Source: Symbiotaphrina buchneri (lineage: Eukaryota; Ascomycota; Symbiotaphrinales; Symbiotaphrinaceae). From it: a stretch of DNA of 64,000 nucleotides. The notes beneath the pieces were generated by a model. The model worked only from the letters and a program-made list of their open reading frames with translations, had not been told where the DNA came from and made no database searches. Below are positions 1 to 10,992 of this stretch, one piece after another (the first letter of the stretch is position 1; each line of letters begins with the position of its first letter). Location of the stretch: assembly GCA_001599915.1 (NCBI GenBank), contig BCIG01000017.1:372001-436000 (forward strand). Direction: 5' to 3'. Made by a program: the position numbers and the translations under genes.

Positions 1-927
1 CTGTGCATTGTTCACTCGGGGTTACAGTCGTACAAGATTTCTGACGTTCAGGGTTCACAAATCTATGGAGATGGTATTTACTATCTACGGTATCTATCAC
101 GGGGCTGAAGTTGTTATCGATACGTTAGGTACCTCATTCTTGTACGCTCGTACCTTACTGACCTTAGGTACCTACCTAGCGAGGTACGTGTACCTTACCA
201 GGTACCTTAGATAAAGGTGTTAGCTGCGAAGTAACAAACAACTATTATTAATACCCATGGCTTGCCAAATTCTGATTGGTCTGCTGCTTCTGTGTTCTGT
301 CCCTTTATTGCTAGCCGCCAATCAAACATGCCACTGACCTCTGACCTTTGTAAGGTACGTACCCCGTCTTAAGTCGGTCTCCCACTGTCCGTCCCCTCGG
401 TCACTCTTCTATTTCGTAAGCTTTGGATGCTCTCTGTGTTCCGCTGCGACGCTGCGTCGTCCGCGTCTTGTCGACGTCGACGCTCTTATTATTATTCTCC
501 ATTCTCCTCTGATACCATTCCGACGCATCAGACGGAGAACCGCCGAGTCCTCATGTAGCTCCTTTAAGCGCCTTTGTGTTTTTGCGCAAGGACAATACTG
601 CGACAGTCAGCCCGCCCCGCTTCTGTGTGTCTCACCTTTGGTGTTGTCTCTCTCCCAGACCATCGTCGTTCATGCTAGGACCACTGTGGTAGGCACAGCC
701 ATAGGAACATTCTGTTCCATTCAATCCCTCCTGGGTCCGTTGCCGATTTCCCTCTCGGATCGGGTGATGGTTGCGATTGCCCTTGGTGGAGATTGACGTC
801 CTGGGAAAGATTGTATGGTCCCCCAGGTCTTCTCCGCCAACAAGGAGCGTACGCATCTATGGTGTCAATCTTGTTAATATCTCCTGCCAGAATTCACTGT
901 TGTCCAATGCCCTGACAACTGGAAGCC
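1..927. other. Intergenic / 5' leader, no gene seen
   Basis: No convincing coding sequence. Bases 121-212 hold a dense GGTACC/ACCTTA repeat cluster. Pyrimidine-rich stretches from about 370 to 660 would suit a fungal promoter and 5' leader for the gene starting at 928. Confidence 0.6.
121..212. repeat. GGTACC / ACCTTA motif cluster
   Basis: At least four copies of GGTACC, with TACCTTA and TTAGGTACC variants, lie within 90 bases. The motif is palindromic, so both strands look alike. Similar clusters recur in other intergenic stretches of this window. Confidence 0.7.
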
Positions 928-3643
928 ATGTCCAGCAATACACCTGCCATCTCAGATACAGATCACATTGATAGCCTTGATGAGCGCCTGGGCATACTTA
1001 ATGAAACAACACTTCCTAGAACACCTTATCTACTGAGCATTCCCTCGGAGCGCCCGTACCGCGTCCGCGGACATCAGCAGAATAGCCTCGGCAATCGATC
1101 GCCGTTCGGACCGGACGAGGAGGGTCTGCAGTACATGAGTTTCCTTTCGCGCGACTGGGGGGACGGAATACTGCTAGCAAAAGGTGACTGGGACAGTGCC
1201 AGCGGAACTATGGCGAACGGACCGGGGAAGCTAGATACGGTAGGGAATGGGTCAAATACTCCTTTCCAGGCGGCACACAAGAAGAAAATCAGTCTGAGCG
1301 CCTACAAGAACAAGCCCAAGGGAACCCAGACAGCTGTGGGTCTGCCCGAGCCAAGTCGTCTGCTCTGTACAACAGCAGAGGAAGGTGGCCGAGACGACGG
1401 TGCAGCATATGATGACAGTCAACAGCAACTTGGCCGGTCACCTTCGACAAGCGACAAGAGGTAAGTGATGATCGAGAGGAACATCTGCGTTCCTTGGCTC
1501 CCGATTCCCACGGGAGCTGGACACTAACGTGGCTGAATATTGCCAGACCTGTGGATGCATCGCCGGGCTCAGGACTACACTCATCTCCAGTGAAGAAGCC
1601 CCGGTTATCCTCACCCGAGGAGAGACTTGATGATAAGGTGCCTCCGAAGGCCGCGCCACCGCATGGACTTCCTCCGCTACTCTCGCCTACGTTGCCACCA
1701 AGCATAGAACGAGAATTGGCGAGGCTGGAGAATATACACCCCTTGACAGCCAAGATAGGCCATGAAAGGCAGAACTCCTCATGTTCAAGTTCTTCTGGAG
1801 CTGAGGGCAAACCCGACATATCTCACACAGTCTCGCGGGGCCAGAACACTGGAGGAATGATTCCGGCGAACTCCAAGGCGGAAAATCGTCGTATGACAAA
1901 CCCATCTCATAGAGACCACGGAAGACGGCTAGAAGGCTCCCAGCTTGATGGTAGTTCTGAGTCCAAGACCGGTGTCCAGGCAAAGCATATACCTCCCACT
2001 TCCCGTTTGCCGTCGGGACCCAAAGAATCCGCAACAAAACCGAGCAAGTACAATGCGTCTACAGGAACCAGCTCACTCGTTGACGGAGTGAGGAATAAAT
2101 CATCTAATAAAAGTCCGGCGTTGCCTGCTGTAGCTCCCAGCAAGCATGTTATTGACAGGTCAAAGGACAAACTTATTGTCCGATTGAAGTATGGGAAAGG
2201 CTTACGAAAGACCGTTCAAAGGATCCTTCAGATGAAACCGCAGCCAAAAAAGCCTTTTCTGACCTCATTGGACCACAGATTGGCGGATGAGGCTTCAAAA
2301 TCTCCTGCCGGCGACAGAGACAGGGAGAGGTCTAGGATGGTAGACAGGAATGGAGTGGAGGACAAGGGAAAGGCATTGAGAGACGACGAACGCGACAAGC
2401 TTAAGCCTAGTCGTGCCCGTGAGCCGGATAAGGTACAGGCAAAGTTGGCTGAGAAGCGTCCTCGCACGGCCGATGACGACGGGGCTGAGACGCTGCCGCC
2501 GGCGAAGCGTCAGAAACCGCAAAATACGACTGATAGTTCGAAAAGACCTAGAACACCTGTCCAGGCCGGCGTGGGATCACCGGCAGCTTTCAACAATCCT
2601 AATTCCCATAAGTCCCAAGTCTCCACTCCTGGCAAGGACATTCGATCCGCCGCGATGCGGCGAATAGATTCCGGAGATGGGCATGCGTTGACCCCGCGCG
2701 GGGCCCCCAAAAGCGAGCCAACTAGTGCTCCTGACAGCGCTGAGAAGGCCACACGCTTGAGGGCTGCGTCTAGTGCTTCTACGATCGGAAATGCTGCTCC
2801 TACCAAAGGGCGTGATCAGGACGCCTGGAAGGCCGAACATACAAAGTATAACGACTTAGGGCGTAAGCTGAAGCATGAAGCAGATAAGTTACTCCGGCGT
2901 TCGGCGGAAGGAGGTCTGGTCGATGAAGGCGCTGTCAAGCATGGAACGGTGTTGGCCATCGAAACAGTGCTGTTGGTTCCCTCAAGCGATTCTCGTTGCA
3001 GTCTTCTAACCAGTGGCTACCCAGATGCTATATGCTTGCCTTCACGGCAAATGACCAGATCCGTCAACCGGACGAAAAGACCTGGCGTTCGCTCATCCCT
3101 TTTTGGGATTTTGTGGAGAAGAAAGCTAGGCCTTACCCACCCCTCCATGGCCTCTGTCTTTATTTGGGAGCTGTCCTTCGACAGATACTTCATGCATTGG
3201 ACATTGAAAAGCTTAGCAATGATCCTCTGTCATTTGCTTCCAACGTTGAAGCGGAGCCTCCAACACCAGGGACAGAGGCAGCCAACGGCGATGGCGTAAC
3301 ACCTGAATTGGCACCGAAGTCTGCGGCAACAACACTCAAGAATTTTATTGCCTTCCGAAGTAGTCTAGTGGACAACGCGCGCCGGCTGCGCTCCCTTTGG
3401 AATGATGGCGTGCACAAATTACCGCTGGAAGAAATCAAGTTGCGCTTTCCTCAGACATGGGCAAGACGGAGCCAGACCCCACTCTCTCGGGAGAGACTGG
3501 TTCCAGGGAGTTATGCTGGGGCTTACTACTTGCCATTAGGTCCCACAAGCAGCCCCATGGAAGCAGTAAGAGTGGGTGAGGCCATGCTTGGCGAGTGGTG
3601 TAAGGAACATGGAGTTGATTGGGTTGCACGGCTTGAGGTGTGA
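928..3643 (+). CDS. Large basic disordered protein with helical C-terminal domain (possible AF4/ELL-binding-like)
   Basis: Three exons fit: 928-1460, 1547-2971 and 3025-3643, giving 858 residues. Intron 1 has a GTAAGT donor and an ACTAAC branch. Intron 2 has a weaker GTTGGT donor but a clear CTAAC branch, and splicing it restores one frame. Residues 1 to about 380 are low-complexity, rich in Ser, Pro and Lys. A basic segment LIVRLKYGKGLRK lies near residue 385, followed by charged linkers. From about residue 600 the protein becomes ordered and helical: YNDLGRKLKHEADKLL, then AIETVLCYMLAFTAND, then LYLGAVLRQILHALD. This order (LKHxAD helix, alanine-rich helix, long hydrophobic helix) recalls the C-terminal homology domain of AF4/FMR2 proteins, whose fission-yeast counterpart binds ELL. 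That is inference from a weak match. A nuclear role is likely from composition; the function is otherwise unknown. Confidence 0.8.
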
Positions 3644-4046
3644 TCCAAGGGTATTACTTTTCCGGTTGCTCTTTCCGCCCTTCGGCATTATGGGATTTTG
3701 CGTATGGCTGGCGTCGCACTTTGAATTCGAAATTATGATTCCCGGCTCCACGGCCATGCAATGGCGTTTGTCCTTTTTCATCTTGCTCGTTACTACAATT
3801 TGCAGGGAGGCTATCATGGCGATCTGGGACTGGCAACATATTGCAGATCTGCGAAGGAAAGCTGAATGAAAGATCTTTTGTCTGTATATGACGACGCTCG
3901 ATGTAACTTTGGCGCCTTAGCCTCCACCATGACAGGACAAGAGTGACATAGTCAAATTTTGGTTACCATGAGCCTGCAGCGATACGTAGATCGTCGAATA
4001 TATAGTTCAAAACAAGGTTGACTCCAGCTCTGTCTCAGACGGCTGT
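3644..4046. other. Convergent intergenic space
   Basis: Separates the stop codons of two convergent genes. It should hold both 3' UTRs. No gene or repeat was seen. Confidence 0.5.
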
Positions 4047-5131
4047 TTACTGGTAATCCCCAGGGGAAAACTTGTCGCTGAAGAAGCCACGGAAGTCTTT
4101 CTGCTTTCCCAGCTCCGAGATTTCTTCCACCTCTTTGGGCGTAAGCCTCAGCTGAAAGACTCTCAAGTAGTCGCTGAGCCTCTGCTCCTTCATGGAGGTG
4201 GTGACGGCAACGACATCCTGCTCTATACACCACCTCAAGCAGATCTCGCCAGCACTGACGCCATATTTCCTCGCAAGCGCTTGGAGGGCGTCATCCACCG
4301 GTCCAGGACTCGCCTTCGTGATGGCTGGCAGAGGCCCGTATGCCTCGAGAACAATGCCATGTTTCTTCATGAGAGCGGCGAGCTCGCGGTGCTGCAGATA
4401 AGGGTGGAACTCGACCTGATTGATGGCCGGAATGACCTTGGCCGTCTTCAGGATGGCTTCCAGGTGTTTCTGATAGAAGTTGCTGACACCAATTGACCTC
4501 ACCTTGCCCGTCTCCTTGAGCTTCTCCATCTCAGCCCATGCTTTTTGCAGCTGCTCGTCCGTCTCGGCCCAGAAGGGAAAGTGGATCAGATAGCTAGAAT
4601 TGGCGACGAGACCTGAGCTGGGTTGGGCCATGGTAAGCCGTGCGCGCGGGGGGACTTACAGATCCAGGTAGTCCAGTTGAAGTTTCTTCAGACTCTGCTC
4701 CAAGGCTTTGGGGATATCGTCATGACTGTTACCCACTTTCGATGTCACGAACAACTTTTCTCGGGGGATTTTGCTCTGCTTGATCGCCAGTCCCATCTCC
4801 ACCTCGTTTCCGTATGCTGATCAAGACCTAGAGTCAGCGACAGGCCCAAGTGATTGGAAGTCGCGTCTTTGGCATATACCTTCGGCGCAGTCGAGGTGTA
4901 TATATCCAACATTGAGCGCCATTTTGACGCCGTCCACGGTCCTTTGATCTATCTTTTCGGCGTCACCGGCCTTGTAGTAAAGAGTGCCGATCCCGAAACC
5001 AAGCTATGAGGGCAGCAATCAGCAGGCGCCTTGAGGGGCGACTCGCAAGGCATGAGTGAAACTACCATGGGGATCGAGTTGCCATCATTGAGCTCTTTGC
5101 GAGCTATTTCAATCGTTGCGAGATTCGACAT
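4047..5131 (-). CDS. Aldo-keto reductase
   Basis: Four exons read on the minus strand: 5131-5066, 5003-4880, 4816-4660 and 4593-4047, giving 297 residues. Donors are GTAGTT, GTATAT and GTAAGT. The protein has the aldo-keto reductase barrel layout. The catalytic tetrad is visible as Asp60 ([14 protein letters not shown]), Tyr65, Lys90 (LFVTSKVG) and His120 (DYLDLYLIHFP). The second family signature, [11 protein letters not shown], follows. Family members reduce aldehydes and ketones with NADPH in the cytosol; the substrate cannot be read from sequence, but the closest general type is the fungal GCY1/YPR1/xylose-reductase group. An in-frame Met lies five codons upstream; I chose the second because [17 protein letters not shown] matches a usual N terminus. 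It is divergent from the SelO gene. Confidence 0.93.
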
Positions 5132-5923
5132 GGCGGGCAGATTCAATGGACAGGGGCAATCGAAGAGCGTATATACAGATTGAATTGGGCCACCGGGAGA
5201 GACAGAGAAAAGCGGAGGTAATGCAGGAGGCGGCGTCCAACTCCAACTCCAACGACTGCAGGAGCAAGAGCGAAGCGAGAATTGAATCGCAGGTACCTTA
5301 CATTAATATTACCGTCCCCCCTGATAATAAATGGAGTGTCCTCGCTTCATAGGTGGGGTGGGGTTAACGGGCGAGCCGGAGTACAGAGTACACCGTATTC
5401 TTCTTGCGAGGATTTTCGATGATCGATAACGATAACGATACCGAAGAATACCTTAATGATCGATAAGGTAAAGACGATGATAAAGAAAGCGATAAGGTAC
5501 ACCTACGAATACCTTCGCGCGCCCTCAGACGATGTACTCCTACCTTGTACCGGTACTCGTACCTCTTCCAGACCGATGAATAATGGCTCGAGCGCTTCTC
5601 CCCCAGTTTTCTCTTCTTGGCAGTGATGACGCTATGTCGGCACTTACACCGTATAGGTGTACTTCCTTCGTATCCCGCACCGCATGTTCCAATACGAAGT
5701 AATAATGCGAAAGTACGGTAACTTCGTAGTGATAATTTGTAGTTCGTACATCGCCCCCTTCCTCTTCCTCTTCCTCTTCATCCTCCTTCTGCTTCCTCTT
5801 TCTTCTCCTTATTCCATTCTCCCTATACCTCATCCCGTCCCTTTCCCTTCCTTTTCCGCTCCCCGCCTCCCTCTCTCTCTTACGGATCATCTCTCCATCT
5901 CACCCTCCCGGAGGAACAAGTAT
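5132..5923. promoter_or_regulatory. Divergent promoter between aldo-keto reductase and SelO genes
   Basis: About 790 bases between two divergent start codons. It contains a tight group of GATA sites (5424-5496), GGTACC/ACCTTA motifs near 5290 and 5500-5560, and a long pyrimidine tract at 5756-5890 just before the SelO start, typical of fungal core promoters and leaders. Confidence 0.6.
5424..5496. promoter_or_regulatory. Cluster of GATA-factor sites
   Basis: Six GATA cores on the plus strand in 73 bases (5425, 5431, 5437, 5462, 5479, 5491). Five fit the HGATAR consensus bound by fungal GATA factors of the AreA, SreA and white-collar type. Spacing of 6 bases between the first three suggests local duplication. 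Which factor binds is unknown. Confidence 0.5.
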
Positions 5924-7920
5924 ATGCTTTTTCGCACTGTGGCGCGCCACTCCCGTTTACCGTCCAGGCGCCTGGCACAAATGGCTTCTCACTTCTCCAA
6001 CGGTGTCTCTGCTACCAATGGCACAACAAACGGATCATCAGGGGCCAGCTCCCTTGCAGACCTGCCCAAGACCTGCAACTTCACCTCCTCACTGCCGCCA
6101 GACCCCGCCTTCCCCACCCCAGCAGACTCGCATAAAGCGCCACGCCGCACACTGGGCCCCCGCATGGTCAAGGGGGCAATGTACACATTCGTCCGTCCAG
6201 AGCCCGCCGAGGAGTTCGAACTTCTGGCCGTGAGCCCGCGCGCCTTGAAGGATCTCGGCTTGAGGGAAGGAGTGGAGCAGACGGAAGAGTTCAAGCAGAT
6301 GATGGCGGGGAATCGAATCGCCTGGGATGAGTCCACCGGCGAAGGGGTCTATCCATGGGCGCAGTGCTATGGTGGCTGGCAATTTGGCTCATGGGCCGGC
6401 CAACTGGGCGACGGTCGAGCGATATCCCTCTTCGAAACCGTGAACCCACATACCAAGACGCGCTACGAACTTCAACTGAAGGGTGCCGGGAAGACCCCAT
6501 ACTCACGCTTTGCCGACGGCAGAGCGGTCCTTCGGTCGAGCATTCGCGAATTCGTGGCTTCAGAAGCCTTGAATGCGCTGAACATCCCTACGACGCGTGC
6601 TCTGGCCCTCACCCTCCTGCCCAAGTTGCAAGTCGTGCGCGAGAGTCTAGAACCTGGGGCAATCGTGTGCCGCTTTGCTCAGAGCTGGTTGCGCATTGGC
6701 TCATTCGATATCTTACGGGCTCGTGGAGACCGAAAATTAATCCGGCAACTTTCGGATTACCTTGCAGAAGAGGTATTCCAGGGATGGGAGACACTCCCTT
6801 CGAGGCTCCCCGAGGGTGAACCGGCCAAAACAGCCAGTAAAGTGTCGAGAGGCGTCTCGAAGGATGAACTCCAGGGGCCCACGGGCTTGGAGGAGAATCG
6901 TTATGCACGTCTTTACCGCGAGGTGGTGCGGCGAAATGCGAAAACAGTAGCAGCATGGCAAGCTTATGCTTTTACCAACGGCGTTCTAAATACCGATAAC
7001 ACCTCACTTTACGGACTGTCCATCGACTTTGGCCCCTTTGCCTTCCTCGACAATTTTGATCCCAATTATACTCCGAACCACGACGATCACATGTTGCGCT
7101 ATAGTTATCGAAATCAACCGACCATAATTTGGTGGAACCTTGTAAGATTAGGGGAGGATATGGGCGAGCTGCTCGGAGCGGGTCCGAAAATCGAGGATAA
7201 CGTTTTTGTAGAGGAGGGTGTATCGGAGGAGTTTGCTCCAGAACTCGTTAAAAGAGCTGAGACCATCATCGAACGTGCTGGAGAGGAATACAATGCTGTA
7301 TTTCTTGCGGAATATAGGCGGCTCATGACGTTGCGCCTTGGATTGAGATCAGAGAAGGAAGAAGATTTCGATGTACTTTTCTCGGAACTGTTGGACACGT
7401 TGGAGTCTCTCGAGTTAGATTTCCATCACTTTTTCCGCAGGCTTTCCGGCGTAAGTGTTGCCGAAATAGGGACCGAGGAGCAGCGAAGGGACGTTGCGCG
7501 AAGATTCTTCCATGCTGAAGGGGTCACTGGTATCGGCAATACGGAGGCCAGTGCCACAGAGCGTTTGGGGAAGTGGCTCGATCAATGGCGAGCCCGCGTG
7601 CTTGAGGATTGGGAAGAAGGCCAGGACCAGGATCGCATGACAGCTATGAGGAAGGTTAATCCTAAGGTAAGCACTCGTCTGCCTGACGCCCTGGGACCAT
7701 GTAGCTAACTTGCTGGCAGTTTGTCCCGCGATCCTGGGTCCTTGACGAACTGATCACCAGAGTGGAAAAGCAAGGAGAGCGTGATATTTTGGAACGGATT
7801 ATGAACATGGCTCACAACCCCTTTGAGGAGTCCTGGGGCGGTGATCGAGAAGAGGAAGAGAGATTTTGTGGGGAAGTGCCGCGGATCAACAGGGCGATGC
7901 AATGTTCCTGTAGTTCCTAG
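5924..7920 (+). CDS. Selenoprotein O family protein adenylyltransferase (mitochondrial, Fmp40-like)
   Basis: Two exons, 5924-7666 and 7720-7920, give 647 residues. The intron has GTAAGC, branch GCTAAC and CAG. SelO is a pseudokinase-fold enzyme that transfers AMP to protein hydroxyl groups in mitochondria and is linked to redox stress. The start at 5924 is chosen because it gives an Arg-rich, acid-free N terminus (MLFRTVARHSRLPSRRLAQ) that looks like a mitochondrial presequence; the reading frame stays open further upstream only through a pyrimidine tract. Family motifs include YGGWQFGSWAGQLGDGRA, ELQLKGAGKTPYSRFADGRA, SSIREFVASEAL and TDNTSLYGLSIDFGPFAFLD with its metal-binding Asn and Asp. 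The C terminus ends CSCSS, the position where animal SelO carries selenocysteine; here it is cysteine. Confidence 0.95.
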
Positions 7921-8068
7921 CGTCCTAGTGGAGGGATCTCTCAACTACGAAGTAATATGCTCACTGTATGCCATGAATGATTGGACGATGCGGGATGTTT
8001 CTGTAGCAAAGCTCGCTCTTGCGAAAATAATATTGAGCTCCGGGGTATTTGTGATCCATGCCTCATTT

Positions 8069-9162
8069 CTACGTTTCAGTCCGTTGCAATTGCATTTGTT
8101 CTCGCTCAGCCTTCACCTTAGCATCGAAATCCCGTTTGACCTCCGCAATCTGATCAATGAGAGGGTGATTGGCCAGTGCGGCCTTGGCTGCCTCGTTCCC
8201 AGCCTCCGTCTTATTCCAACCGGTGCCTGAGCCAAGGTGTTGCTTCATCCAGCCCCACCCGGTGAGGTATACGCCGAAGGTGTACATGGTTTTACCCTTG
8301 TTCTGCCGCTGTATTTGCGGTTCTCGTTCCTCCACGTAATCAATCTTGACCCCCTTGCCCATTATCTTTATGTTGAGGTCTTGCTTGGCATTTAGTGCGG
8401 TTCCCGAGCGGCCTGTCCCTTGCTCCTCCACGATTATTGGATGCCATAGCTTCTCCAGCCAGGCCTCAACAACAGTAAATCCGTCGTGCGGTCGTGAGAG
8501 AATGACGGCAGCAACGTAGGCTTCAAAGACATCTCCCAGAATCTTCACACGTAGTTTTGGAACTGACATGTCCTTTGTCGCCCGTGCTGTTGTAAGTTTT
8601 TTGTCAAAACCATAAGATCTCGCATATCCGGCCAATGTCTCGTTCCTGACCATCATCTCCCGCAGTTGACTCATCATCCCTGGGGTGTGCAAGGGAAAGC
8701 GCTGAAAGATGATGCGGGATGCGATACATTCTATGTACGCATCGCCAAGGAACTCGAGCCGTTCGTAACTTGAGTGCTGAGTGCCTATTCGTGCCGTGGG
8801 CACGGCACTTTGATGAGTGAAAGTTGCTGCTTCCAGCGTGGGATCGAGGACAGGAGGAAGCGAGGGCAGGGTGTTTTGGGTTGGGTGGTCGCTGGGAGCA
8901 GCTTCGTGGTAAGGCGGTATGGGCGTTCGAGCAGCAGCATCAGCTCTTGTAGACTGAAGGTTTGATGGTGTAAGAGGTTGTCGAACGGTGTTTGCATGGG
9001 CACGGCTCCCTTCTTTCAGTTCATCCAAGGGCTGTTGACATTCTCAATTAGCTTGCAGGAAATTCCACATGAGGAAATACAACCACATACTGGAGACACC
9101 TTCTGACGCTTTTGTCCATAAGAGGCCCCATCAGTCCCTTCTCTATGCCGCTTGTGAGACAT
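8069..9162 (-). CDS. Ribonuclease III (Rnt1-like)
   Basis: Two exons, 9162-9091 and 9031-8069, give 344 residues. I used the GTATGT donor at 9090, which keeps frame; a GTGTCT donor nine bases earlier is also possible. The RNase III fold starts around residue 85, with THQS then the signature ERLEFLGDAY at about 114-123. A second acidic motif, LGDVFEAYVAA, lies at about 189-199. The acidic residues that bind Mg2+ are therefore kept, so the protein should cleave double-stranded RNA. A region of about 80 residues after it resembles a divergent double-stranded RNA-binding domain and ends in a basic coiled tail. The N terminus (SHKRHRE..GQKRQK) is basic and could serve as a nuclear signal. It is convergent with SelO and divergent from the mS33 gene. 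Confidence 0.9.
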
Positions 9163-9536
9163 TTTGCCGGATCCCAGGAAGCGGAGCGGAGAGTCACGGC
9201 GGTGGTGCTGGTGGTGTGTCAAAATCAAGACATCGCAAACCATACACAGTAGAGTACTGTACTGACTAGGCAGGTAGGATCAAGGCACCGAGGATATGAT
9301 AATTGTTCCTTGTCGTGTCAAGCCATCCTCTCCATACGGTATGCTGCCTGGTACGAACGGAGTACCGTAGCTTAAGGTACCTTACGAACTCACCTTTATT
9401 GTGGTTAGGACTAAGTACCTTACATAAGGTTAGGCGAGCAGGCGAGCAATCATCCTCCCTAGCCTCCGCTCCTACTTGGACAATCAATATTTCTGCTCCC
9501 TGTGCAACATCCATACGACTTCCGCCATTGATCGCA
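9163..9536. promoter_or_regulatory. Divergent promoter, RNase III / mS33
   Basis: 374 bases between two divergent starts. It holds several GGTACC/ACCTTA motifs at 9355-9432, for example around CTTAAGGTACCTTACG and GTACCTTACATAAGG. One promoter probably drives both genes. Confidence 0.5.
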
Positions 9537-10050
9537 ATGGCGGTGCCCAGGGCTCGAATACTCGATCTCATGAAGGTAAGATGGTGATGAAGTGGCTGTA
9601 TCGCAGTTTCCGATCTGATCTGATCCCAGGCGCAATGCCGCATCTTCTCTACAACTTTTAACCCCGAGGGCCTCCGAACCGGCAACAAGGTCCTCCGGCA
9701 GCGGCTACGAGGCCCATCAATGGCAGCATACTACCCCCGCAAGACCGTTACGCTCAAGGACTTGAGGAAGCTGTTCCCCAGTTTTGAAACCTGGGATGAC
9801 TTTGAGGAAGACCGTCTGGATCTTGTAGAGCTGTAAGGACCGGTTGAACAGTGCGCTAACATGGTATATGCTAATCTCTATTGCACTAGGACGAAAATGC
9901 GCGGCAAAGGGCCGCCGAAGAAGAAGCGGACCTTGGAAGGTCAGTTGTATTGCAATCGTTGCGAAGATTTTGATGCTGACCTGGTCCCTATCAGAATCTA
10001 AGAAGTTTGGCGGGAAGAAAAAGAAAGCCGCGGCCCCTCTAAAGATGTAA
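9537..10050 (+). CDS. Mitochondrial small ribosomal subunit protein mS33 (Rsm27/MRPS33 family)
   Basis: Four small exons, 9537-9575, 9630-9832, 9890-9939 and 9995-10050, join in frame to give 115 residues. The introns have GTAAGA, GTAAGG and GTCAGT donors, and one has a GCTAAT branch. The spliced N terminus (MAVPRARILDLMK then AQCRIFSTTFNPEGLRTGNKVLRQRL) is the hallmark of mS33, followed by YYPRK and LRKLFPSFET. The C terminus is a Lys-rich tail (PPKKKR, GGKKKKAAA) that probably touches rRNA. It acts in the mitoribosome small subunit. No single open frame covers it, so gene finders that do not splice would miss it. Confidence 0.93.
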
Positions 10051-10992
10051 TGCGGCCTGTGTCTTTCTGTTTGGCAGCTTCTGTGGGCATGGCGTTAGAG
10101 GCGTAGGCCACTTCTGGACTATCATCGAGCATTTTGGGAGGCGTTGATTGCCGGCCTGTTTTCACATATACGACGATTCTTGGTCTCGCCCACAGCCATA
10201 GAATTAGGTCTCAGTCAGGTTAACAGACGTCGGTGCGGCACTACGCTAGGAGATGCAATACATTATATTGAATATCCTCACTTATAGATCCAGCATGTAT
10301 GGAAGTCCTTCGAAGCTGCTTGACGGATTCCCGGTCTTTGTCCTTGTTCCTGTGAGGTGCTCCGACTAGCTGCTGCAATATGTCAGAAGTTTGGAGATCT
10401 TCGGCCCTGTGAGCGGCTATGTGGTCACGGTTTACGATCGAATTTACGCTCAGAAGTTTCAGCCTTTCAGCTGCTTTGTAGTTACTGCTCCAGCACTGAA
10501 AACCTGCAGCAACTGTAGCTACTAGCATAGGTAGGTATCTCCTTTAAAAAGGGATTTATTTACCGGTGATGTGTGCTCTGACGCGCTTCCATATTGCAAT
10601 TACATAGTACGGGGTAGGGTTCAGAGTCTTCGCCCTTTTTTATTACATTGTCATCGTAGATCAGATTACCCAAGTGATTGTTTTTTCCAATCAATGCAAG
10701 AAAGCACCGCACAAAGCGCACCATCCTGAGGATTTAGCATATATCCTACATTTACGACAGTCACCTCGCTGCAGCACACCACTCCAGCCCCTACGGCATC
10801 AGGGAATGTCGACATGGGAATGTGCATTGGCGGTGGATCCGAAAATGGCAGTCTGTCGCGAGACGTCCTGCGCCAAGGGAGCCTGTCTCAGCCTACCTAC
10901 CTTATTCTAACCTCATTTCTACCTCACGTACATCCCGGCCCGGAGGATACCCGATGTAACCCAATGTTGTAGCAGCTCCTGACGAGCTCGCC
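10051..10992. other. Intergenic, no gene seen
   Basis: About 940 bases. A 95-codon minus-strand frame at 10241-10528 has no recognisable features and I do not call it. The last 100 bases probably form the promoter of the secreted hydrolase. Confidence 0.4.

Noticed and set aside
10241-10528. 95-codon minus-strand frame
   Set aside because: Short, no motif, no promoter or splice context; likely random.
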